Source: a virus. Taken from it: a DNA stretch of 31,846 nt. Shown here one piece after another: positions 15,904 to 25,700 of the stretch. Numbering within the stretch: position 1 is the stretch's first letter; each line of letters begins with the position of its first letter. A program made the position numbers and the translations under genes. The notes below the pieces were generated by a model that saw only the letters and a list, made by a program, of their open reading frames with translations, searched no databases and was not told the origin of the DNA. The DNA is taken from IMG/VR virus record IMGVR_UViG_3300005527_000191, positions 1 through 31,846 of that record; one strand, given 5' to 3'.

Positions 15904-16595
15904 TGGCATTAGATAAGTTCAAAGCCGCTCCGATACCCAACCCGCCTTCGGAGTATGACGCGCAGTATCTGCGGCAGGTTATTCGTGTGCTGGAAACTTA
16001 CTTCTCGCAGTTGGACTCACGCGCAGGTAACAATGCTCAGAGTTACACAGCCGATTTCTTCTATGGGAGCGGCATTGGTCTGACGTTCCCACATAACCAG
16101 TTCTTGAGCAACGTGGATCAGACAGTAACAGTTGTTGACCAAGCCTATGCAGTGCAACTGGAGATTACGTCTTTCACAGACGGTATCACTATTACTGGTG
16201 TGAATAATACACGGATTACCTTCGCGTCTCCGGGTATGTACATGTTCATATACAGCCTGTCATTTAAGAACCCGACCAACGATGCGCAGTCGGTAGATGT
16301 CTGGCTGCGGTACAACAACGGCACTACCACGACGGATGTCCCCAACTCGAACAGTAAGTTTACAATCCCACCACGCAAATCGACTGGTGACCCTTCGTAT
16401 CTTATCGCAGTTACGCCCTTTAGTGGTTATGCAGAAGCTCCGGGTGTGTGGGTCGAAGTTATGTGGCATACAACCAACACAAGTGTAGTTATGGAACATC
16501 TTCCTGCTGTGGCTTACTCGGCAGGTGTGACGCCAGCCATCCCAGCTACACCTTCGGCTATTGTCGAAGCGTTCTTTGTGTCGAAGGCCGTGTGA
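15903..16595 (+). CDS. Conserved virion protein with C1q/TNF-like jelly-roll character
   Basis: 230 residues. Residues 1-45 hold FKAAPIPNPPSEYDAQYL and a helical RQVIRVLETYFSQLDSR, a virion-attachment-like segment familiar from aquatic podoviruses. The remainder has the alternating strands of a jelly roll (ITITGVNNTRITFASPGMY, MFIYSLSFKNPTNDAQSVDV, WVEVMWHTTNTSV). C1q/TNF-like folds in phages are used in trimeric fibre heads and receptor binding, so a head-fibre or tail-tip role is plausible. It begins at the TAATG of the nozzle gene; about 59 non-coding bases follow. Confidence 0.75.
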   Translation: MALDKFKAAPIPNPPSEYDAQYLRQVIRVLETYFSQLDSRAGNNAQSYTADFFYGSGIGLTFPHNQFLSNVDQTVTVVDQAYAVQLEITSFTDGITITGVNNTRITFASPGMYMFIYSLSFKNPTNDAQSVDVWLRYNNGTTTTDVPNSNSKFTIPPRKSTGDPSYLIAVTPFSGYAEAPGVWVEVMWHTTNTSVVMEHLPAVAYSAGVTPAIPATPSAIVEAFFVSKAV

Positions 16596-16654
16596 GAATG
16601 GTATTTGGTTTTAAGCAGATTAACGCTATAAGCGTAGGTACAAGGTAGGTAATC

Positions 16655-18373
16655 ATGATGGACATGCAGGCTGCTCCGCCAACATACGCAGAAATGAACA
16701 CTGGGCAACCGCCGGTTGGTAACCCTCCTATGCTTGGGCAGCAGGTTCCGGGCATGACTGGTGGTCTGCCTTCGCAGGGTGGCTTGTCTGTTTTGGCTAA
16801 CCCAATGGCAGAACAACTCCGTAGCTTCGGTCGTGGCGACGACTCCATGCTTGTCCACATGACGCCGGGTGAAGTTAACAGCCTCCAAGGTCTGGCTATG
16901 GCTACGGGCGGTTCCCTCACCATCAACCCACAGACAGGTCTGCCCGAAGCTGGCTGGCTCGGTAAACTCCTCCCAACGATCCTTGGCGCAGCCTTAGCGG
17001 CTACTGGCGTCGGTGCCCCTCTTGCTGCTGGTATCGTAGGCGCAGGTCAGTTTGCACGCACCGGTAGTTTGAAGAAGGGTCTCATGGCTGGCCTCGGTGC
17101 ATTTGGTGGTGCTGGCATGGCTGGTATGGCGGGTCTTGGCGGTAAGATTTCTTCCAACGCACTCGGGATACTTGGTGATAAACCGGGTATGTTCGGTGCT
17201 AACATGGGTCTTGGTACTGCGACGAAAACAGCCGCACAACTTGCTGCGCCGACTGCCGTTACTGCTGACCCTCTCGCTAATGCACTACCCGTAACACCAA
17301 CAGTAAACGTCCCAGCATCTGGCATTGCCGGTGGTCCGGGAGCTACTACACTAAGTGCGCCAGCAGCGGCAGCGCCTACGGCGGTTAACCCTATGCAGGC
17401 GTATATAAACAATCCGTTAGGAGAGTTTTCAAAGCAGGCTAACGCCCTATGGGGTGGCACGCCTACAGGACCTATGGCTAAAGTAGGTGGCGGCGCTCAG
17501 TTCACAGGTGGTCTAGGTTCGCGTTTCGGCCAAGCGGTTCGCGCTGGTCTGCCCGGTGGCACTCCCGGTATCATTTCTAAAGCTGCGCCTATGATGGCTG
17601 CTTCCGGCGTTCTCCAAGGTGTCTCCGGTGCGATGACCCCATCTGGATACCAAACCGCATCTGGTATGATGGACAACTCCTACCAAGGACCGTACACGGC
17701 GCAGAAGCGTACACCGAGCTTCGCTAAGGACACCAGTGAAATCCTTGGTTCGTCCAAGGAGCGCCGTTACTTCGACATTGATATGCCCGAAGTTTACAAC
17801 ATGGAAGGTCAGATTGTGCAGCCGGGATCGTCCACTGCACGGGGTACGCCTATCCTCCAAAACTATTTGCTACCCACCAACAAGAAGACGCCTAAGGGTT
17901 CTCCGATGTATGGCCAGCGTTTCGTACCGTATATGGGCGGCGTTGATCCTTCTCAGGGTATGAGTGCTCCAAACCAAGGTATGTTTAATCCTGAGGAAGA
18001 TACTACCTACGCTCATGGTGGTGAAGTCGAACTGGCCGATGGAGCCTTTGTGCTTGATGCCCGCACGGTGTCTGAACTTGGTAATGGCAGCAGCAACGCG
18101 GGTCTTGAAGCTCTTCGTCGTATTGGTGGTAAGCCAATCCAAGGGCCGGGTGATGGGGTAAGTGATAGTATCCGTGCCCGCATAGGGCGTGACCAACCTG
18201 CGCGTGTTGCGCGTGACGAAGCTATTATACCTGCTGAAGCAGTACGTAAAATCGGTAAGGGCAACCCGAAGCGTGGCGCTGATAAACTATACGCGCTCAT
18301 GGATAAGGCTCACAAAGCCCGGAAGAAAGCCAAGCGCGGTCAAGATACTAAGGTACGTCGGGGTCTCGTATAA
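16655..18373 (+). CDS. Internal virion protein with glycine-zipper membrane-like segment
   Basis: 572 residues. The first ~95 residues are Pro/Met-rich with DSMLVHMTPGEVNSLQGLAM. Residues ~99-165 form a Gly/Ala-rich hydrophobic stretch (LLPTILGAALAATGVGAPLA, then AGIVGAGQFARTGSLKKGLM and GAFGGAGMAGMAGLGG), like the glycine zippers of phage pore or ejection proteins. The C-terminus has EVELADGAFVLDARTVSELG, a PGDGVSDSIRARIG motif, ARVARDEAIIPAEAVRKIG and a very basic end (KAHKARKKAKRG). I recall the latter motifs from many phage ejection-region proteins. A T7 gp14-like role, forming the outer-membrane part of the channel, is possible but inferred. Either ATG (16655 or 16658) could start it. 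Confidence 0.75.
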   Translation: MMDMQAAPPTYAEMNTGQPPVGNPPMLGQQVPGMTGGLPSQGGLSVLANPMAEQLRSFGRGDDSMLVHMTPGEVNSLQGLAMATGGSLTINPQTGLPEAGWLGKLLPTILGAALAATGVGAPLAAGIVGAGQFARTGSLKKGLMAGLGAFGGAGMAGMAGLGGKISSNALGILGDKPGMFGANMGLGTATKTAAQLAAPTAVTADPLANALPVTPTVNVPASGIAGGPGATTLSAPAAAAPTAVNPMQAYINNPLGEFSKQANALWGGTPTGPMAKVGGGAQFTGGLGSRFGQAVRAGLPGGTPGIISKAAPMMAASGVLQGVSGAMTPSGYQTASGMMDNSYQGPYTAQKRTPSFAKDTSEILGSSKERRYFDIDMPEVYNMEGQIVQPGSSTARGTPILQNYLLPTNKKTPKGSPMYGQRFVPYMGGVDPSQGMSAPNQGMFNPEEDTTYAHGGEVELADGAFVLDARTVSELGNGSSNAGLEALRRIGGKPIQGPGDGVSDSIRARIGRDQPARVARDEAIIPAEAVRKIGKGNPKRGADKLYALMDKAHKARKKAKRGQDTKVRRGLV

Positions 18374-18813
18374 TGGAAGTAAGTCTGGTTCCTCCTGAGT
18401 TGGTTGAAGGGCTTTGGCCCCGCATCTTCCCCTACCTGAGCAGTGCTTCGGAATATACTTTTGGGCGCTACGAACCAGAGGATATCATTGAGTTTGTGCT
18501 TAACGGTCAGGCGCATCTTTGGGTTGTGCTTGACGAAGATGAGATTAAGGGTGTGACGATCACCCGCTTCTGGCAGTACCCACGTAAGAATTGCCTTGAT
18601 CTGGTCTTTCTTGCCGGTGACGATGGGTTTAGTTGGAAAGACGAAATGCTGTCCACGTTGCAAAACTGGGCACGTGATAGCGGATGTGATGTTATTGAAG
18701 CATCGGGCAGGCTTGGGCTTGCACGTGCTTTTAAAGATGACGGATATCGTGTATTGTGGCAAGTGTTTGAATTACCCGTAGCTGAAGCGGGCTTTGGAGG
18801 TCAGAATGGCTAA
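18373..18813 (+). CDS. GNAT-fold protein of the internal virion gene cluster (T7 gp13-like position)
   Basis: 146 residues, close to the size of T7 gp13 (138, from memory). The pattern is that of a GNAT fold: VPPELVEGLWPRIFPYLS helices, HLWVVLDEDEIKGVTI strands, NCLDLVFLAGDD, then helix LSTLQNWARDSGCDVIEASG and FKDDGYRVLWQVFELPV. The acetyl-CoA pyrophosphate loop (Q/RxxGxG/A) is not seen, so catalysis is doubtful and a structural or packaging role is more likely. It starts at TAATG and its end overlaps the next gene by 8 bases. The protein substrate, if any, is unknown. Confidence 0.78.
   Translation: MEVSLVPPELVEGLWPRIFPYLSSASEYTFGRYEPEDIIEFVLNGQAHLWVVLDEDEIKGVTITRFWQYPRKNCLDLVFLAGDDGFSWKDEMLSTLQNWARDSGCDVIEASGRLGLARAFKDDGYRVLWQVFELPVAEAGFGGQNG
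18796..18800 (+). promoter_or_regulatory. GGAGG ribosome site deciding the ATG at 18806
   Basis: GGAGG is 5 bases before ATG 18806, inside the end of the GNAT gene. It favours this start over an upstream in-frame TTG at 18794, which would place GGAGG inside the coding frame. Confidence 0.7.
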
Positions 18814-21112
18814 GGGTGGCAGCAGCAATCAACCAGTCAAGCAAGAGGTAACCCAGTCTAACCTCCCCGAATACGCACGTCCCTATTTTGAAGGGCTGAT
18901 GCAGCGTGCGGGTACCGAACTGACCAAGGGTTACACCCCCTACGAACAAGAGCGCATCGCTGGGTTTACGCCGGAACAGCAACAGGTCCAGCAGAATATC
19001 CTGAACCAACAGACGCCGGGTCAGTTCGGCACCGCTTCAACTCTCGCTACAGCCGCTGGCCTTGGTTCGCTTCAGGCGGGTCAATACGCTACGGGTCAGT
19101 TCGGCGCGCAGCAGATCGGGATGCCCAACCTCCAGCAATACAGCATGAGTGGGCCGCAGCAGGTCCAAGCAGGCCAGTATAACACACCCCAGATGGGCAC
19201 TGCCCAGACTGGGTTCCAGCCAAACCTTAACTATTTCCAGATGGGTGGAGCGCGTGACGTTGCCTCGCGTAATGTCCGTTCCCAAAATATGCAGGGTGCT
19301 CAGACCGGCTACCAACCCAATCTACAGCAGTACGAGATGGGTGGAGCGCGTGACGTTGGTGCACAGGGCGTATCGGCACAGGACATGCAGGCTGCGCAGA
19401 GCGGCTATCGTCCAGACCTTGAAGCATTCCAGATGGGACCTGCTGAGCGTGTTGGTGGTTATGATGTAAATGCCCCCATGATGCAGGCTGCGCAGACAAG
19501 CTACGGCCAAGGTCCGCTTGAGCAGTTCCGCATGGAAGGGCCGCAGGCTTTTGGTTTAGAGCAAGCGCAGCGTTATATGTCGCCATTTGCGGAAGCCGTA
19601 ATGGAGCCGCAGAAGCGCGAAGCTATCCGTAGCGCGAAGCAAGCGCAGCTTGTCCAAGACCTCGGCGCATCGCGTCAGGGCACCTATGGCGGGTCTCGCC
19701 AGCTTCTTGCTGGTTTGGAGCGCGAACGTAACCTCGGCCAACAGCTTGGTGATATTGATGCTCGTGGTCGGCAGGCGGCGTATGAAAGTGCGCAGCAGCA
19801 GTTCGAGCGTGACCGCGCAGCGGGTATGACCACAGGTCAGCAGAACCTCCAAGCTGCACTCCAGCAGCAACAGTTGGGTGTCAGCACCGGCTTACAAGCA
19901 TCCTTGGCTAATCTGTCCAACGAGCAGCAAGCCAACGTCAACAATCAGGCTATGCAGTTCCAAGCACAGGGTATGTCTGCGGATAACGCCATGAAGGCGG
20001 CACTGGCCAACCAGCAGGCTGGCCTCACCACAGGCCAACAGAACCTCGCTGCTCGGCTTGGTGTGCAAGAACTGGGTACGCAGCAGAACCTCCAAGTGGC
20101 GATGCAGAACCTGTCGAACGAGCAGCAGTCGCGGGTCAACAACCAAGCGCAGCAGTTCCAAGCTCAGGGTATGAATGCTGATAACGCACTACGCGCAGCA
20201 CTTGCTAACCAAGGTGTGGATGTCACACGGGGTACGCAGAACCTCCAGTCGCAGCTTCAAACGCAGCAGCTTGGTGCGCAGACTGGTACGCAGCTTGCAC
20301 TGGCTAACCTGTCGAACGAGCAGCAGGCACGTGTAAATAATCAAGCTCAGCAGTTCCAAGCGCAAGGTATGAACGCAGACAACGCGCTCAAGGCGGCGCT
20401 GGCCAATCAGGGTGTAGACGTCACTCGCGGACAGGCAAACCTCCAAGCTGCGCTCGGTGTCCAGCAACTTGGTACCCAGACGGGTATGCAGACGGCGCTT
20501 GCTAACCTTGACTCCGCTTCGCAGGCGAATGTCCAGAACTTGGCAGCCCAGCTTCAAACGCAGGGACTTAACGCTGAACAGGCGATGCGCGCAGCATTGG
20601 CCAACCAGCAAGCGCAGCTTACGACGGGCCAGCAGAACTTGCAGGCTGCGCTTCAAACGCAGCAGCTTGGTGCACAGACCGGACTTGAAGCCCTCCGGGC
20701 TAACCAGCAGGCGGACCTTGAGCGTCAGCGCATGCGGGAGCAGTCGCGTCAGTTTGGGTCGCAGCAGGGTCTTGCGGGTCTATCTCAAGCAGGCCAGATG
20801 GCTCAGACGTTGTCAAATATCGGTACAGGTCAGTCACAGGCAGATCAGGCACGCTTCGGCTTGCAGACTTCCACTGCGGCGCAACAGCAGGCGCTTCAAC
20901 AGCAGTACCTCGACATGGCGTACCAAGATTTCTTACGTCAGCGCGACTATCCGATGGAGCAGTTGCAGCAGTACAGCAGCTTGCTACGCGGCGTTCCGGT
21001 CACGCCGAACTCGACGACCTCGACCTACGCTCAACAGCCGGGTATCGGGCAGCAGCTTCTTGGCACGGGTCTCGGCGCGGCCAGCCTTTATAATATGTAC
21101 AAAGGGGGTTGA
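18806..21112 (+). CDS. Gln-rich tandem-repeat virion protein, probable ejection component
   Basis: 768 residues from MAKGGSSNQPVKQEV. Order: an N-terminal region with YEQERIAGFTPEQQQVQQNI (to ~100), five 32-33 residue units with (Q/E)MGGARDV (residues ~114-250), a conserved block YMSPFAEAVMEPQKREAIRS and LGASRQGTYGGSRQLLAGLE (~255-310), four full 66-residue units plus a partial fifth from residue 342, and a C-terminal YLDMAYQDFLRQRDYPMEQL followed by a short Gly-rich end. The conserved block is familiar from aquatic phage structural proteins. The 66-residue units should form long helices. Its place between the GNAT and transglycosylase genes suggests a T7 gp14/gp15-like internal protein, but no homology to those is visible. 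Confidence 0.8.
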   Translation: MAKGGSSNQPVKQEVTQSNLPEYARPYFEGLMQRAGTELTKGYTPYEQERIAGFTPEQQQVQQNILNQQTPGQFGTASTLATAAGLGSLQAGQYATGQFGAQQIGMPNLQQYSMSGPQQVQAGQYNTPQMGTAQTGFQPNLNYFQMGGARDVASRNVRSQNMQGAQTGYQPNLQQYEMGGARDVGAQGVSAQDMQAAQSGYRPDLEAFQMGPAERVGGYDVNAPMMQAAQTSYGQGPLEQFRMEGPQAFGLEQAQRYMSPFAEAVMEPQKREAIRSAKQAQLVQDLGASRQGTYGGSRQLLAGLERERNLGQQLGDIDARGRQAAYESAQQQFERDRAAGMTTGQQNLQAALQQQQLGVSTGLQASLANLSNEQQANVNNQAMQFQAQGMSADNAMKAALANQQAGLTTGQQNLAARLGVQELGTQQNLQVAMQNLSNEQQSRVNNQAQQFQAQGMNADNALRAALANQGVDVTRGTQNLQSQLQTQQLGAQTGTQLALANLSNEQQARVNNQAQQFQAQGMNADNALKAALANQGVDVTRGQANLQAALGVQQLGTQTGMQTALANLDSASQANVQNLAAQLQTQGLNAEQAMRAALANQQAQLTTGQQNLQAALQTQQLGAQTGLEALRANQQADLERQRMREQSRQFGSQQGLAGLSQAGQMAQTLSNIGTGQSQADQARFGLQTSTAAQQQALQQQYLDMAYQDFLRQRDYPMEQLQQYSSLLRGVPVTPNSTTSTYAQQPGIGQQLLGTGLGAASLYNMYKGG
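19145..19570 (+). repeat. Five 96-bp tandem units in the Gln-rich protein
   Basis: Anchor ATG codons at 19145, 19241, 19337, 19433 and 19532 give 32-residue units (33 for the fourth). ATGGGTGGAGCGCGTGACGT is identical at 19241 and 19337. Units carry an AQTG(Y/F)QPNL-type linker and an (N)MQAAQ helix. Confidence 0.88.
19829..20752 (+). repeat. 198-bp tandem repeat: four full units and a partial fifth
   Basis: Units begin at 19829, 20027, 20225, 20423 and 20621, exactly 198 bases (66 residues) apart. Each reads T(T/R)GQxNLQAxLxxQQLGxQT, then LANLSNEQQARVNNQAQQFQ, then AQGMNADNALRAALANQ. Three similar 22-residue thirds are visible within each unit, i.e. six 11-residue steps. Confidence 0.92.
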
Positions 21113-21118
21113 TAACTA

Positions 21119-22774
21119 ATGGAGACCAAACCTTACAACCTCCAGTCCCCTGAGCAGATTGCCAAGGATTACGGTGGTAACAAGCAGAAGATCGCTGAAG
21201 CCATGCAGATGGGGATCGTTGACCCTACGGCTGGCACGATGGCGGGTATGTTTATTGACCGTATGCGGTCGGCTGCGCAAACGGAACAAGCTCCACAACA
21301 GACGGTAGCCCAACAAGTATTTGCTCCTCCGGCCCCTGTCGCGCCGGGTATGGGTGCTATACCACAGGGAGGTATGCAGCCTCCCGCTCCTGCTCCAGCG
21401 GGTCTCGGCGCTACACCAGAAGCTGCCATGATGGCCGAGCAGATGCCTGCCCCTGCACCAGAAATGCCTCCGCAGGAAATGCCCCCACAAGAAATGCCTA
21501 TGATGGCTGAAGGCGGTATGGTTCCTCCATATATGTCTGGTAGTGGGATTTCTGATCTTCCGCTTCCTGACGATATGTTTGATGAAAGTCGCAATGGTGG
21601 GTTTAACGACGGCTACGCAGGTGGTGGTATCGTTGCACTTGCTCGTGGCGGTGGCCCCCTTACCGATGAAGAGGCATGGAGCCGTATCAAACGCCTCGAA
21701 GGTGGTCTTGGCCCCAAGGGTGAAATGCGCGTAAGCTCCGCAGGTGCTGTTGGTCCTGCACAACTGATGCCCGCTACTGCGCCAGAAGCAGCAAAACTTG
21801 CCGGTCTTCCATGGGATGAGAAGCGCTACCGCACCGATGCTGCCTACAATGAGGCGTTGGGTAAGGCTTACTATTTATCCCGTGTTAATGCCCGTGGAGG
21901 TGACTATAACAAAGCTGCGCTCGATTACCACACAGGTATGGGCAACGTAGACAAGGGTAAGATTGGTCCAGCAGGTCGTGAATATCTGCGTAAGTTTAGC
22001 GGGGCGGAAATACCAAGCCGTGATATCAATACCCCTGAGGGACAGGTTGCATCCGTCGAGGATATCTTCGGCAGGCTACAAGAGCGTTTTGGCCCTTCTG
22101 CGGAAGAACGCGCAGCGCGTGAAAAGTTGACGGCTCGTGCTGAAGAACTGACTTCGGACGAATATCAGAACAAGCTACGCAAGGAATCCCTGTGGGAGAC
22201 GCTGGCGGCCATTGGGTTTAACATGGCAAGTTCCAAGTCACCTTCGCTGCTTCAAGCAGTGGGTGAGGCTGCCGCCGCTGCGCTTCCCGGTGCTTCTGCG
22301 GACAAGAAAGAACGCAAGGCGCTTAAGGATCGTGGGCTTGAGCTTATGGTTGAACTGGGTGCTAAGGATCGCAAGGAAGCTATTCCACTCTGGAACATGG
22401 CTACCGAAGCGGCCAAGACAAATATGTCGCAGCAACAGTTTACTAAAAAGCTGGAACTCGATGAACGCCAAGTTGCTGTGGCTGAGAAAAACCTCAACGA
22501 ACAAATTCGCCAAGCTAACCTCACCAAACCTGAAGACATCAACGATACGGTCACACGATACTTGTTGGTGTATCCTCCGGGTTCGCCACAACATGAAGCG
22601 GCTAAGCGGGTATACGCAGCAAGAAATCCTTCTTCTACGACCAATACGGTAGACCCGAAGGCAATCGTGGAAGCGGGACGTCAGGGTGCGAGCGGTTTCT
22701 CCGAAGGCCAAACAGCCAAGGACACAAAAGGTCGTACGATTGTATTTCAGGGTGGTCAGTGGGTCTACCCTTAA
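21119..22774 (+). CDS. Virion lytic transglycosylase (SLT domain) with Pro/Met-rich linker
   Basis: 551 residues. Residues 1-50 (PEQIAKDYGGNKQKIAEAMQ, then TAGTMAGMFIDRMR) are a conserved phage domain. Residues ~60-185 are a Pro/Met/Gly linker with PAPEMPPQEMPPQEMP and a GGGIVALARGGG motif. Residues ~185-300 form an SLT-type lysozyme fold: probable catalytic E194 in RLEGGLG, SSAGAVGPAQLMPATAPEA, and DYHTGMGNV in the place of the usual AYNxGxG. The C-terminal half is helical and charged. It would open peptidoglycan locally during DNA entry. It sits between the repeat protein and the giant protein; in T7 the equivalent activity is the N-terminus of gp16, whereas here it is a separate gene. Confidence 0.85.
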   Translation: METKPYNLQSPEQIAKDYGGNKQKIAEAMQMGIVDPTAGTMAGMFIDRMRSAAQTEQAPQQTVAQQVFAPPAPVAPGMGAIPQGGMQPPAPAPAGLGATPEAAMMAEQMPAPAPEMPPQEMPPQEMPMMAEGGMVPPYMSGSGISDLPLPDDMFDESRNGGFNDGYAGGGIVALARGGGPLTDEEAWSRIKRLEGGLGPKGEMRVSSAGAVGPAQLMPATAPEAAKLAGLPWDEKRYRTDAAYNEALGKAYYLSRVNARGGDYNKAALDYHTGMGNVDKGKIGPAGREYLRKFSGAEIPSRDINTPEGQVASVEDIFGRLQERFGPSAEERAAREKLTARAEELTSDEYQNKLRKESLWETLAAIGFNMASSKSPSLLQAVGEAAAAALPGASADKKERKALKDRGLELMVELGAKDRKEAIPLWNMATEAAKTNMSQQQFTKKLELDERQVAVAEKNLNEQIRQANLTKPEDINDTVTRYLLVYPPGSPQHEAAKRVYAARNPSSTTNTVDPKAIVEAGRQGASGFSEGQTAKDTKGRTIVFQGGQWVYP

Positions 22775-22789
22775 GCTAGGAAGGTATCC

Positions 22790-25700
22790 ATGCCCACTCC
22801 CGTACCAGCCAATCTCCTTCCCCAAGGTCTCCGGGCGGCTCCAGCCGCCCCTAAAGCCGTACCTGCCGATATGCTACCAGAAGGGCTTCGCCCCCAAAAG
22901 GAAGCCGCTGGTTTCTTTGGCTCCTTGATGGAGGGTGCCCAAACCCTTGGGATTACTGACGAAGCTGCGGCGTTTGCCGCTGATCCAAGCGAGAAGAACC
23001 GTCGTGCGCTTATCAAGGCTGGCGAGTCTAAGTTTCGCCAAGTAGGTTTTGGTGAGGGTGAGAACTGGGAAGCATTTAAGCAGTTGCTCGGCGGCTCAAT
23101 CGGCCAGCTTGCGGCTCCTGTTGCCGCAGGTGTCGGTGCTTCGTTCGTATCTACTCCTATTGGCGGTCTTGCCGCTGCGAGCACGGTTTCGGGTGCCCAG
23201 TATACGTCCCAGAACCTTCTGCGTCAGGCGCAGGCACAGGAAGCGGCCATAGCAGCGGGTAAGAAGCCTGAGGATACGTCGGTAGGTAAAGCTATCTTGG
23301 CAGCTACCGGACAGACCGCGCTTGATGTGGCTGGTGGTAAAGTCTTTACAGGTATCGCCAAAGCCTTCCCGTTTATGCGTCCGTTGCTAGGTCAAGCTGG
23401 CGGCAAAGCTACACAGGAAGCCGGAGAAGTTCTGGCTGATGCAGCGGCGAACGGTACCATTAAGTTTACCAAGGGTGTCGCCACAGGTGTTGGTAAGGGT
23501 GTTGCCTTCGAAGTACCACAGGAAGTTGCTCAACAAGGACTTGAGCGTTGGCAGGCAGGTTTATCTCTGACAGATGATGAAGCCCAAGGTGAATATGGCC
23601 AAGCAGCCCTTGGCGCGCTCTTATTGGGTGGTGGCTTCGGTGGTGTCTCGGGTGCGCTATCTACACGTAGTGAAAGGGCGGAGGCAAAAGCTGCCCAAGC
23701 TGACGCAGAAGCTGAGACTGAGGGAGAAGCAACACTACCAGAAATCCTCCCGACAACGGGCATAAAGCGCGAAGATATACGGGCGCAGTTGTCCGAAGCC
23801 GCTGGCCCTGAACTATCTCGGAGCGCAAATGCAGCGGTAAAAGCCCTTGAGTCCACGGTATCTAATGCCCTTGCTACTGGGCGTCCGGAAGACATTGAGG
23901 CTGCGCGTTCGTTTATTGCTGCGCGAGAAGATAAGCTTGATGCGGGCCTGTACGAAGACGATGCGCTGGTAAATGCACTCCGACGCCCAGCCTTTGACGA
24001 GGCAGGGCAGCCCGCTATGTCGCCAGAAGGTATGCCAGTCTATGAAGGTGCCTTGGCGCAAGCCAAGCGGATGCTGGATGAAGTAGCACCGGTTGAAGAA
24101 GTAGCACCGGTTGAAGAAGTAGCACCGGTTGAAGAAGTAGCACCGGTTGCAGAAGTGGCACCGGTAGCAGCCGCCCCAGACCTTACTTCCGTGTACGAAG
24201 CACCCAACATGGAAGCGCGCAAAGCAGCAGCGCTGGATGTAGCTACGTCCATTGTGGAGTCGCTGCCGGGTATTGAGGCGACGAGCATATCTAAGAAGGT
24301 ATACAACCAGATTTCCACCCAGATCGCACAGCAAGCAGCGCGGGGCGAGACCTTTGATCCTGTAACGGTGGCACGGGCGACATTGGCAAAGAATGGTGTT
24401 GAGGTCCTTGAAACCGCAGCCGTACCCGAAGTTAATGTTTCAGCCGCGCCTGAATTGACTACACCTGAATTTACACCTCAGTCATACGTTGATCGCTACA
24501 TGGCGGGTGAAGGTCGGGGTACATCCACGGCTGACCTAGAGATGCAGCAATATGCTGCCAACAACGCCCCAGAGATCGAAGCAGAATTTAATCGGCGTAC
24601 CCAGCAGGAGACCCCAGATGCAGGAACTGGAAGACCTACAACATCTATCGACGAAGGAGTTGGAATTAGCGTTCCGCCTAGTGGAGAACCCGAGACTATC
24701 AGTGTCGCTCCCAGCGGGGTTAGCGGAATTGAACCGGGAACAGTGGGAGTCGGTGGGGTACCTCCTGTTCCTCCTCCGGTCGGCCCAAATGCGGAGCCGA
24801 GTCCACTAACACCGGAACCTACCCCAGAGCCTACGCTTGAGCCGCAGAGGACTCCCCTCAACCTTGTCCCTAATTGGTTGGCTAGAACGCGGCGGAAGCT
24901 TGCTGACAGCTTCGAAGGTTCCAAGGCGCTTGACACTTGGATGCAGTCCAGCCTTGGTTATGAGACGCTTCCTGAAGAGTTTCAGACTGCGGCTAAGTTA
25001 GAAACACTACAAACCCAGCAGGCTGGTAAATCACGTAACCTCCAGCGGGATTTTTTCGACCCGATCATAGAGATGACAGGGAAACTTGGCGTCGATCTTG
25101 GCGACCTTGGTATGTACCTATGGGCACGCAGCGCTCCGGATCGCAACCGGGATGTGGCTGAAACCAACCCTGAAAACTTCCCCGAAGGCGGCTCAGGTCT
25201 CACAACGGCGCAGGCCAGCGAAATTCTCGCCAAGTTCAAGGAAGAAGGTAAGCTCGCCAAGCTCAACCAAGTCGCACGTAAAGCCGATGCCCTTGTGGAT
25301 TTTACGTTGGCTGAGCGCGTCAAGGCTGGGAAAATGTCGCAGGCGCAGGCTGATGCCATGCGTGCCAAGCAGAAATATTACATGCCGCTCAAGGGCTTCG
25401 CCAAGGATGGCGATATGCTCACGTCAGACCTAGAGGGCGATACCGAGATCGAGAGCCGCCAAGCAGAGGCTATGCGTGCGTTGCGCGCTGCGGCCCCCGG
25501 TGGGACTGTGAATGAAATCCGCCAAGCCTTTGGTCGTGGCTCGATGCCGTTCCACCCGCTCTTTAATCTGTTCCAAGATGCAGAAGCGACGGTACGTAGC
25601 AACGTCGAGAACCAAGCCATGCGCCCGATTATTCGCGCATGGAAAAAAGACCCCAGCATGTTTGAGGGCATTCTCAATGTCTACACCAAAACCAACCCCA

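Noticed and set aside
16598-16648. 16-codon frame (MVFGFKQINAISVGTR) and small hairpin ACGCT/AGCGT at 16623-16635
   Set aside because: Poor ribosome site and too short to support. It fills a 59-base gap, and the hairpin is only 5 bp without a T-run.
18794-18805. TTG start adding four residues to the Gln-rich protein
   Set aside because: It would place the GGAGG site inside the frame; ATG 18806 has that site at proper spacing.
19829-20752. Regular repeats considered as a CRISPR-like or non-coding array
   Set aside because: The units are multiples of three, in one long open frame, and translate to a clear helical repeat; there are no spacer-like unique segments.
21116-21763. 215-codon minus-strand frame opposite the transglycosylase
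   Set aside because: His/Arg/Phe-rich low-complexity protein that mirrors the Pro/Met/Gly linker codons.
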